64,000 nt of DNA, taken from the NCBI GenBank assembly GCA_029204225.1, contig CM055093.1, forward strand, positions 3,398,974-3,462,973, in the 5' to 3' direction. A model generated the notes under the pieces. It saw only the letters and a list, made by a program, of their open reading frames with translations, was not told where the DNA came from and did not search any database. This DNA comes from Diphasiastrum complanatum (taxonomy: Eukaryota; Streptophyta; Lycopodiopsida; Lycopodiales; Lycopodiaceae). Each line of letters opens with the position of its first letter. Position 1 is the first letter of the stretch. This document shows positions 55,467-64,000 of this stretch, piece by piece. The translations under genes were made by a program, and so were the position numbers.

Positions 55467-55900
55467 CTCTCTCTTTCTCTCTCAAAAGCGTCTGCTATCT
55501 CCCTCATTTTGTTACCTGCTACAAAACGATTGTCTGCTATCTCCCTCATTTTCTTACCTGCTACAAAACGACTATCGATCTTCTTCACGCGTTCTGGTAA
55601 ACCGCAAATCAAACCCCTTTCTCTTCAAAGAAAGCGTCATTGATCTACGAGCAAAGAAGTCACGATCCAGCACTAAAAAAAACGAACGAGAAATCCAGCA
55701 ACAATCGCATCACTCTCTCATCTCTTTCAGATGCTCTCTTAGCAGTACATGAAACTCTCTCCCCTCAATCTCTCTCTCTCTCTCTCTCTATCCATCGGGC
55801 TCTCTCTCTCTCTCGAAATTTTTCTCTTTCCAAAAGTTTCCAAAAGCACGTTCTCTCAAGTAGGTTCTTTCTCTAAAATGAGGGCAGTTGCCCTTCAACT
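55034..55900 (-). promoter_or_regulatory. 5' flank of the PPR-DYW gene, TC-rich
   Basis: Plus strand is pyrimidine-rich (CTCTC-rich at 55300-55480 and 55768-55830), so the gene's sense strand is GA-rich. A 35-bp TC tract is at 55432-55466. Two direct repeats of about 48 bp (CTGCTATCTCCCTCATTTT...TTACCTGCTACAAAACGA) lie at 55490-55573. A TATA box could not be picked out with confidence. Confidence 0.35.
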
Positions 55901-58080
55901 CCAATTCTATTGCATTTCAAGTGCCCATCAAATACGTTTTAGGGCAAATGTGGCCCAATAAAAAAGCAAGATTCATTTTTTCTCTACAACATCCTACATT
56001 CACACATTGATCATCTCATTAATCCTTTCACACCACCTATTAACATTTTGTGCCTCCCTCCTCCCCTCCCTCCATTGGGCCTTCCACGTAGTGCCCAACG
56101 GTTTTGCCCCAGCTTGTTGAGTGGGCGCCACGCGGCAAGGCATGGGGGTAGCGCTGCCCACTCCCTCTCGCATTGCATGTGCGAGATCTTTACGCCCATC
56201 AACGCCTTTCACTTGCGCTCTTTTAACTTTCAGTTGCACTGTCTCGACTTTCAGTTGAATGGGGACGGACTGTAAATTTGTTGGCCTGCTAAATGCGTTC
56301 AATGTTGCGACGGCATTTGCATTAAAGGTGAGAGCATTCTCTCTACCCATTGCTTTGCTAATGTGCGAATAGTTTTGCTAAGGGTGGCTTCCACAATTTT
56401 GCTGGGGCTAATGGGCTTGCTGAGCAAGGTTATCAAGCACTCGGGATAGTTGGTTTTGCAGAGTAGGGCTTTTACAATTTTCTTGTGAAGCTCCCCATGC
56501 AACATGCTACTCATAGTTCTCTGAGAACTACTAGCAAGGGGAAGGGGATTCTAGTAGTTCAAAATGTGAGCTTCTAATGTTCTTCATGCAATGCTTTAAT
56601 TGATTGCAGTTGATAGGTAAGTGCTTACCTGCTATCTTTCTCATTGGGCATGGTACATTGCCTCTAATCTGTCATACTCACACCCTTTGCATCAAAATTT
56701 GCAGGCAGGAGACACCCCCACTTGCTCATACAAGACCCCCACTTGGCGCTGACACCATGTCAGAGTTTTTCGACATCGGAAAGCAACAACATTCTAATCC
56801 AATAGACTGTGTCGCGCATTGCGACCTGCAGGCCGCGCGTGGGATCCCATCCCCACCGCCTAGCCACCGGCATGTTTCCCACTTGACCTCAAAAGGGCTG
56901 GTACCAGGGGACAAGGGTATTATGTCTACTTTGAGCTTATATGTGGGCGATGTTTTAGACTCCATTTACTTATGGGACAAATGCACTCTTTTTGGTGTCT
57001 TCACGGAAGCAGCCGCTCTGTGCGTAGCTTGCATCCTCCAACATTCTTTCTTTCATTGTTCTTCTTTGTTAGAGACTCCAGACTCCCTTCTTTTCTAGAT
57101 TTGTAGTCATAATCTTCTCCAAGCCATTCAATCAAGATGCACACAAAGATATCTCAAGCCAAGCAAGGAAATCAATAAAAATATATAGATGGACTAACGG
57201 GAACAAAATGTGCAATTATGTGCCAAGTTATTTGTTGAGATTATGAAAATCAAACAAGAGCAAAAATAGACGTCCAAAAAGGATACCAATATAGCTGAAA
57301 ACGATGGTTTACGGTCCAAAGCATCTATAGCAGAAGTGGTAGATGGCTTGATACAGACAAATAGAGTCCAATGGAGTAGGGTAGACCATGAATGGCATAC
57401 TAGCACAAAACATGGCCCTTCAATAGAATTTTAAAATTGTCATACCGTTGTTCATTAGATCAATGCATTTGCACTTCTCTCTATACTTACACATTGTATT
57501 TGATACTTGTAGATAGTAGAGGATAGAGTACAAATTTAAATTTAATTGTATGCATAGCATAATGGGCAGGTTATCTATCTATTTCACTACATATAATTGT
57601 AAATTGACATCGAAGTTATAAAACGCTGTTAGCCGATATTTTTGCACGGAAAATCGGGCTAATATTGAGGTTTATTTTTGCAAAACTGTAAAAACCAGCA
57701 TAAAATTGCCTATAGAATTGGGTCTCAGCCCGCCCTAAAAGTGGCTAGAAAAAATTTTGCGGCCTTAAGAATGGTCGGTAAAAATATTGTACGGCTTTTT
57801 AAATTGGCCAGTTACAAAAAATAGCCAGCATGACCGTGCTAAAATTTTAGCATGTACTGAGTCAATGTTTGTTAATATATGATTACTTAGTTTATTTTTC
57901 AGGGAAACCAGTTTGTTGTGGGAGCACTACTCATGAATACAGCAAAAGTCAGTTTCAGGGAAAGAGCTGACTCATGAAAAAAATTTCATGAAAAATCGAA
58001 AACGTGAATTATGGTGCAATATTGAAAAAATCATAAAAATCCTAACGGCGAATGTTGGAGGGTTTGCAAATATCGAGGCA
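55901..58080. other. Intergenic DNA, no supported gene
   Basis: Frames such as 56604-57098 (plus, 164 codons) have no recognisable domain or splice support. The stretch 56730-56900 is GC-richer than its surroundings. A gene fragment cannot be excluded. Confidence 0.35.
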
Positions 58081-58089
58081 ACCCTAACC

Positions 58090-58550
58090 ATAGCTAATAA
58101 GTGAGAGGGATTTGGCACCTTGAGTGTGTAAGTCCAACTCAATGATCACATAGTTATTTGATTAGTTAGAGGTTAATAAAAGGACTTTAGGCCTTTTGCG
58201 AGAATTAAATGTCACAAGGCCTAATAGTCAAGTTAGTGAATAAAAAGGGCTCTGCCCAAATTAAGGGAAGTGGAGATTGGCCAATAGAATTTGAGGCCAA
58301 AGCCCTAAAATCCACTATATATAGTGGTGGATTCGAGTTACTTTGTACATTCACTCTTCATTTCAATAAAGCGGGTGGATCCTCTTTCAAATGGATATGG
58401 AATGTCCTTGCTCTTCTTCTTCCCTTCTATATCTCTCAGTCTTCTTTGGGTTTTCTAATTGGACTTGATGCATTATCATCATTGCCAGATATACCAATTG
58501 TCAATCAAACGAAAATTAGTTTTTTCAAATTTGTCAAAATCAACTAGATA
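58090..58550 (+). mobile_element. Gypsy LTR / leader (approximate)
   Basis: Contains the GTGTGTAAGTCCAACTCAAT-type block of the LTR family at 1380, a TATA box (CTATATATAG near 58314-58323) and a TC-rich leader. A gag frame follows at 58855. Edges and primer site are not clear. Confidence 0.45.
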
Positions 58551-58854
58551 AGTGATTTTAGACCCAAAATTGTAGTGAAAGAACCCTCATTGAGTTAACC
58601 TTCGCAGTACTATTTTTGAGTTTTGATCTATCAGATCTAGCTACTGTCAAATTTCTGAAAGATTTTGTTACAGTTTGTCATTGATACTGAAAAATTCATA
58701 TTTCTAGAGTGTCGATCGCTTGATCAAGATCTTTTTTTCAAAATTAAAATCTGATTGTTGACAATGGTAATGTTTTACACATCTGATCGGAGATAGGAGT
58801 TAGTTTAAAAAATCTAGATCTGATCTCATTGTTCTTTTGAAGTGATTTGAAAAA

Positions 58855-59152
58855 ATGTTTGATTCAGATAATGAACCTGAGATACCTGATCCTTCGATTG
58901 TTGTTCCACAAGTTGTCATTAGAAGAACACCTCGTGTAGAGTTGCCAAAGTATAATGGGTTATCTGATCTAGTTATATTTTTCAAAATCTTTGTTGAATC
59001 GTGTGAGGTTTGTGGCAAAGTTTTTCCACAAAATAAACTTAAGCTATTTCCTATGTCCTTAACTAGAGCAGCACAAGATTGGTTTTACAACCAAGATGAG
59101 ACTGAACGTATGGATTGGAAAGTAGTTAAAGTTGGCCTAATTACGAGATTTA
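58855..59152 (+). pseudogene. Gypsy gag N-terminal fragment
   Basis: ATG at 58855 opens MFDSDNEPEIPDPSIVVPQ and then a retrotransposon gag domain start: VELPKYNGLSDLVIFFKIF, LKLFPMSLTRAAQDWFYNQ, WKVVKVGLITRF. These are the usual F-x-G, FP-x-L-x-G-A-x-x-W and F-x-x-x-F positions. The frame is cut at 59153 by the start of a Copia-type LTR. Confidence 0.75.
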
Positions 59153-60044
59153 TGTTGGAAAGAGGTGTGAAAAGATAGGTCGAATAAGATTCGAATCAAA
59201 AGAATTCGAACGACAAGAATAAAAACTTATCATGCGCAGCGGAATAAACTATCTTTCTCTTTCTTTATGCATGACTACGCCTATCAATTTCGAACAAAAC
59301 AATAGTGATGTAAATCACGTTCGATCTTATAGTAACTAACTTTGAAATCATTAGTACTATAGTGATTACGTAGCCAAACATTAAGCATTGAATTATCAAA
59401 CAAATAATCAATCGCGAAGAATTACAGAAATGCATACATTCTTATTCGAACCTGAACGCAGTAAGACAATAGTATTGATTCAGTATGAAAAACGAAACAG
59501 ATGTGAATGAGTACAACAAGTTTGCGGATCAAAGTAGCGTACTCTAAGCTATCTCTGAGCGACTAAAATAAAAGTATGAATTAAGCACAACTACATATAA
59601 TTTTTAAGCGCAATAGCAATCCCTAATCAACTCTAAAGAACTGAGCTAGAATACTCAAGAGTGTTCAAGCTCGCAAGCTTGAGAGAGAATGCTAACTATT
59701 CAATACTTGACGATTGATCTTCAATTAACTCATTACGTAGGAATAAGAATAGCTATTTATACTGAACAATTAGGTCGTCAAATCCGTCATCCAACTGGTT
59801 GTGATGTGTTGGCAACCATCTAGTGAGTTGGCATCCATCCAGTTGGATCTTCTCGAAAATTAGCTCTTTACGACGAACAATAAACCGTCTTTCACTTGAC
59901 ACGATTCGTCGGATCATGCCCAATAAAGATTGTCGATGATGTCCGATATGTCGGATCCTCCTGTGAGCGATTTCCGAGTAGTTCTGCAGATTGTGAAGAA
60001 ACACGAAGAAAACTGTAGGTCTGGATAAGAAATGGACGAAGATT
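59153..60044 (-). mobile_element. Solo Copia LTR, truncated
   Basis: Starts TGTTGGAAAGAGG like the LTR at 28398, and in the minus sense its middle (TATAAATAGC near 59765-59750, then ATGTTTGGCTACGTAATC, TTGATAGGCGTAGTCATGC) matches 39340-39850. The other end stops at GAAGATTAAAA, about 45 bases short of the expected TGTTGGATT start. No internal element sequence. Confidence 0.8.
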
Positions 60045-60136
60045 AAAATGTCGCATGGGTGGCCCACTACTCAAAGTAATATGTTAAGTCCGTCGTTGAT
60101 GGGAGGCCTACAATTCAAAGTAATATGTTGTTCATG

Positions 60137-60176
<40 letters not shown>

Positions 60177-60520
60177 TGTGTGTGTGTGCATATTTTGTAT
60201 GCATGTGTTTACAAATGTTTGTTAACAGGTGGCCCACAATTCAAAGTGAATATGTTGTTCATGCATGTGGTATGTATGTGTTTTTGTGTGCATGTGTGAG
60301 GATGTTTTCTTTCAGGATTGTATGTGATGTGTGTGTGTGTGGGAGTTCATAATATTTGATGTGTGTATGTGTGTGTGCATATTTGATTTGTGTATATATG
60401 CATGCATATGTATGTGTGTGCATATTCAGTGTGTTCACAATTGTATGTTTATGTTTGTGTGCATGCAAGTGTGTTTGTGTATGTGTGTGTACATTTGTGC
60501 ATTTTGTTTGTCAAAATCTT
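60045..60520. repeat. (TG)n region with a 40-bp threefold repeat
   Basis: The unit GGTGGCCCACAATTCAAAG-TAATATGTT occurs near 60058, 60104 (diverged start) and 60230, each time followed by TTCATGCATGTG or similar. A pure TG tract lies at 60138-60172, and TG-rich sequence continues to about 60500. Confidence 0.8.
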
Positions 60521-60732
60521 GGACAAAGAATAGGTTTTACAAAATTTTGAAATACATCATATACACAAAAATATCCATATTCACTCGTGTACACTATGAA
60601 ATTCAAATTGAACTCTTATCGGATAGCCATAACCATTGAAAGAATCCCATAACATTTTTGGTTAAGAGACATTTTAAATAGTCCGAATATATATTTTCAA
60701 CAAATTTCAAAACAACGTAGAAAGTCATTACT
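60521..60732. other. AT-rich non-coding DNA
   Basis: Nothing recognised. Confidence 0.4.
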
Positions 60733-61032
60733 TAATTATAATACCATAACCTGGCTATACACCAGGCTATCTAACATTGCCTCAAAGACAGATGCACTAA
60801 TAGTGTTGCCATTCCCATAAACATATCTTAAATTACTAAGTAGCAAATCTACTGTTAAGAGCAAACAAAATCTCCGTGGATATGCGCCAATGGTGCTCTC
60901 TTCACTGATCAAATAACGAATATACAGCTCTAACAACCAAATGGTTGTGTTGCAAAAGATATGCTCTCCATCACCAAGCAGCTCCCTAAACTCCACGAAA
61001 AATTGACGATGATTCACCATCAAGCTCACCAT
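60733..61032 (-). CDS. Candidate exon of an unknown gene
   Basis: On the minus strand a good acceptor TTTGTGCAG|ATGGTG (61041-61033) opens about 98 codons ending in a stop near 60736: VNHRQFFVEFRELLGDGEH, NTTIWLLELYIRYLIS, LLLTVDLLLSNLRYV. The composition (Leu, Phe, Tyr, few rare codons) is protein-like and unlike the AT-rich flanks. A short possible upstream exon (61316-61286, MAKQTSIFEQ, donor AAG|GTATTT) does not fit in phase. The protein is not recognised. Confidence 0.3.
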
Positions 61033-61316
61033 CTGCACAAACACACAAGAGGCCGACTGTTATTGGATAACATACAAAATCCAATCTACAAATAACAAAT
61101 AAAAGAATATGCGACACGACGTGACTAAAATGTAATTTTTATCATGTCTATCTAAAAAATATGTAATATTTTTCAATATAACGTGTTGTAACAATGGAAA
61201 TTGTGAGTATTGTTTATAAACATAAAGATGCATGCTAATAAAACATGACAAACCATTAAGTCGATATACAAAGTGAAGCAAATACCTTGTTCAAAAATAC
61301 TTGTTTGCTTCGCCAT

Positions 61317-61627
61317 GAACTGCGTCTGTTTGTTGTGTGACACGAGCTATGCTACAACTTCCACCTAGGAGGATGCAAAACCTTTAAATTGGAATAAGCT
61401 CTAATTGGTTTACGATTTTCACTACAGCCCTCTACAATTGTACACAAATTTTAAACTTTGGCATTCACCAAAGTGATTGTGTACAGTTGCAGATGCCTAC
61501 AGCTAAATGCTTGCAACAATAAGAGCCTCTCCAAATTTGAAGGTTACATTCTCCCAGGTGGAAGGTGTGGCAAAGCCTATGTCAGACAAAAAATAATATT
61601 CACCAACTGCAAAAAAAACATTTACGG
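61317..61627. other. Non-coding DNA, nothing recognised
   Basis: No ORF or repeat that can be supported. Confidence 0.4.
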
Positions 61628-61944
61628 TATGATGATTTTTGTATTTAATCCATGATGGATCCACTTTGAGAAATCAATGAAGCAAGATCTTGGTTTTGGA
61701 GGCATATCTTGAGTATTCTCATATTTGTGTTGTGATTTTATGGTTCTATTGCTTTCTAACACTTGTGTACTTCACTCTCTGCTGGAAGTGGCTTAGAGAG
61801 AGTATGATGATTTTTGTATTTAATCCATGATGGATCCACTTTGAGAAATCAATGAAGCAAGATCTTGGTTTTGGAGGCATATCTTGAGTATTCTCATATT
61901 TGTGTTGTGATTTTATGGTTCTATTGCTTTCTAACACTTGTGTA
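61628..61944. repeat. 174-bp direct duplication
   Basis: About 144 bases from GTATGATGATTTTTGTATTT to CTAACACTTGTGTAC occur twice without visible differences, with 174 bp between starts. The spacer contains GGAAGTGGCTTAGAGAGA. The second copy is followed by a CTTCACATGTGTGAAG palindrome (61956-61971). Confidence 0.9.
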
Positions 61945-62596
61945 CATGTACTGCCTTCACATGTGTGAAGGCAGTTTGTCTCAAGTTTAATCATTTGCTT
62001 GTTGTTCTTGCTAGATTTTTTATGGGAAATTGATCTAATTCTAGATCTAATCATCGGTTGATTAGTAGATCAAGTAATCTAGCTTCCAATACCTCTTTAG
62101 GATCTGATCTAGATCCATTCTTGGTCTTTATTTCTCTGAAATTTCACAAGCTTGAGTTGCCAAATCTAGGTCACAAGATTTCATTATAATCAATATATGA
62201 AATTCCAAAGAGTGAGCAATAACATGTTACTCTACAAGGATGTGTGTCTTTTATGGTCGAACATACATAAATGATTCCTATAATTTTTAGTATGTGTTTC
62301 TATACACTAGATATAAGGTGTGAGCTATGAAGTCAAATATGAACAAATAACTACTTTAAATTCTAAATCTCCATATGAAAGACATTATTATCATGAGAAT
62401 TTCATCTTTGAGTAATCGTAGACATAACCTTAAGTACCCTAAGATGTTTAAGCTAAGCTAACCATAAACCCTAAATGGAACTTAACAAAAAACCCTAAGT
62501 TAAACTCATCGTAAACCTAAATCTAACCTTACATCCTAAGCGCACAAACGTAGCTTTAAGCCATAAACCTAGCCCTAACCTAACCTAGGATTCTAA

Positions 62597-62629
<33 letters not shown>

Positions 62630-63190
62630 TACACGCATAAATTTATGCATTTATCCTCTATGATAAATATCTTAAGGGTGGATTACTATCTCCTAGAACT
62701 TGGCTTAGTTCTCTAAATAGATGGGAAATGCATCACCATACAAAAAGATGACAATTTAAGAGATGACACTTGAGACCATGTGTTAATTCTCTCACCTCTA
62801 TCCTCTCCCTAAATCTGCAATTATGTGTAAACTTCTTCAACTAATCTTAAATTGTATCTCTACATTTGTTTTCCCTCAATGATCTTAATCCAAAATCTTT
62901 CAAAATGAACCAAGTTCAAAGGCTATCCTTGAAGACTAACACACTAGCATTACTAAGTGTAATATGTACTATACCCACTAATGTAATGCCTAAATCCTAA
63001 AGTCTGCTACCCAAAATGTAATGTGTGAAGCTTAATTTGTAAAGCCATTATTAATGGTAATGCATAATGCCTAAAGACTATGTGTATGAAAGAGCCTAAA
63101 ATCGCACCCCATAATTCCTAAACCCTAATCTGCTTATATGTAACCTTCACCCCCGAACCATTAATCTGTCCAAAATTTATAGTCTAATTA
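61945..63190. other. Non-coding DNA with telomere-like words
   Basis: Between 62440 and 62590 there are many AAACCCTAA/AACCTAA/CCTAACC words, a decayed form of the plant telomere repeat TTTAGGG. An AC tract lies at 62600-62627. No gene was found. Confidence 0.5.
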
Positions 63191-63298
63191 GATTAGTTTT
63201 CATGTATTTGATTGTTTCCTAATGTTTGATATAAAAACCAGATGATTTTTGTTCCAATTTTTGCAGGTGTTTTGCATGTGAGGGAGTGATTCCATGAC

Positions 63299-64000
63299 AT
63301 GGACACTCCCGAGTGTGTGTGGAGCAACCCTTCATACATCACTCCGGAGGGTGAGAGCCAATCTGCAAGGAGGAGGAAGTTGAATAGGAAGCAACAAGCA
63401 GTGAGTAGGGCGTTGTTGCTTGCACCTGTAGGTCGTGTTGTTGAGGAGCCGACAATGTTCGACCGCAAGTTTGGTTCAAACTTGCAAAGTGTCGAGCACA
63501 TGTTGACTGTTAGTGTAGGTGGTGTGGGTAGTTCAGGGGGGGTTGTCATGCCAGAGCATGTGTGTGGCAATGCCATGTATAGAACACCAGAGTTGGAGTC
63601 CAGGTCAGAGAGCAAGAGTAGATTAGATTGGAGGAGAAGAGCAAAGAAGAGGCTTTTCTCTCGCGAGTTGGAGCAGGTTCAGCAGGGTGTTCATAGGGAT
63701 ATAGTTAGTTCAACCACCGTTTTGAGTGTTGACGATGACACTTCTCTTAGGGTGGATGTTGGTTTGTATGTAAGAGGGTTAGAGTTTGGGGAGGACGTTA
63801 CACCGATCAATTTGGAAGTAGGGTCGATCACACAGGTCTGCTCATCTATGAGAGGAGTAGAGACAAGAGAGGCGGTTTGGTTGATGTCTTTAGGTGCAAA
63901 TTCAACTTATTTAGGGTTGGTTATGCCCGAGGAACTGCATAATCACCCGTCGTATCGGACAACTGAGGCTAAGTCTAGATCAGCTAGGACTAGAAGGTTG
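63299..64000 (+). CDS. Unknown protein with a threefold motif, open at the right edge
   Basis: An ATG at 63299 opens at least 234 codons without a stop to the end of the window; an in-frame TGA lies at 63287 and a good acceptor (TTTTTGCAG|GT) at 63266, so an intron may end just upstream. The protein is basic and Ser/Arg/Val-rich. A motif of the form PE-x(3,5)-N-x2-Y-x-T-x-E-x2-S-x-S-x3-R occurs three times: NPSYITPEGESQSARRRK, NAMYRTPELESRSESKSR, HPSYRTTEAKSRSARTRR. The second and third are preceded by V-V/L-V-MPE. No known domain is recognised. The unbroken frame in AT-rich DNA supports coding. Confidence 0.55.
   Translation, partial: MDTPECVWSNPSYITPEGESQSARRRKLNRKQQAVSRALLLAPVGRVVEEPTMFDRKFGSNLQSVEHMLTVSVGGVGSSGGVVMPEHVCGNAMYRTPELESRSESKSRLDWRRRAKKRLFSRELEQVQQGVHRDIVSSTTVLSVDDDTSLRVDVGLYVRGLEFGEDVTPINLEVGSITQVCSSMRGVETREAVWLMSLGANSTYLGLVMPEELHNHPSYRTTEAKSRSARTRRL

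Noticed and set aside
56604-57098. 164-codon plus-strand frame
   Set aside because: No domain, no splice support, and composition typical of chance frames in GC-richer DNA. It cannot be fully excluded.

Overview
The window is nuclear DNA of a land plant, most likely a fern or another seed-free vascular plant. This is inferred from an intron-bearing PPR-DYW RNA-editing gene, tRNA-primed Copia and Gypsy LTR retrotransposons in deep nesting, long TC/GA, TG and AT tracts, and low gene density. No rRNA, tRNA or CRISPR array was seen.

Positions 1-45075 are almost entirely nested LTR retrotransposons. From left: a Copia LTR with its primer-binding site (1-674); a second Copia LTR (707-1379); a Gypsy LTR with a tRNA-Asp-like primer site and a repeat-rich leader (1380-about 3480); a minus-strand Gypsy fragment (about 3490-5507 and 11939-12138) split by a complete young Copia element (5508-11938; 1317-codon intact polyprotein, two differences between LTRs, TTGGT target duplication); a Copia 3' remnant (12139-13655); two Gypsy copies arranged head to head (13656-18086 minus, 18090-about 21640 plus); an unusual block of decayed ORFs with a coiled coil and an unrecognised C-terminal domain lying directly before an LTR (22372-25477; relative at 44456-44836); and Copia pieces on both strands (25740-31700, 32040-33531, 35430-37643, 39852-44246). 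A small LTR-like insertion with ACCAA target duplication (33532-35069) sits inside one Copia fragment.

From 45097 there are two non-retroelement genes, both on the minus strand. The first (45097-46880, two exons, 562 aa) is a Crypton-like/DUF3504-like tyrosine recombinase with a K-x-x-R...G-H...Y C-terminal signature but without the usual box I arginine. The second (51835-55033, four exons, 908 aa) is a PLS-class PPR protein with a complete DYW cytidine-deaminase domain. Its N-terminal exons carry one and a half PDF motifs of the kind found in organellar single-stranded DNA-binding (OSB) proteins. Its PPR tract was recently expanded by a 303-bp tandem unit.

Between and beyond these genes lie a foldback repeat (47137-47263), TG-rich microsatellites, a minisatellite, a T-poor 1.2-kb stretch, a Gypsy gag fragment cut by a Copia-type LTR (58855-60044), a 174-bp direct repeat, and at the right edge an open reading frame running out of the window (63299-64000) with a motif repeated three times.

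The retroelement genes do not cooperate with the host genes. Only the Copia at 5508-11938 looks capable of its own movement. Candidates for new biology are the recombinase gene, the PDF-PPR-DYW fusion and the LTR-adjacent unknown ORF block.
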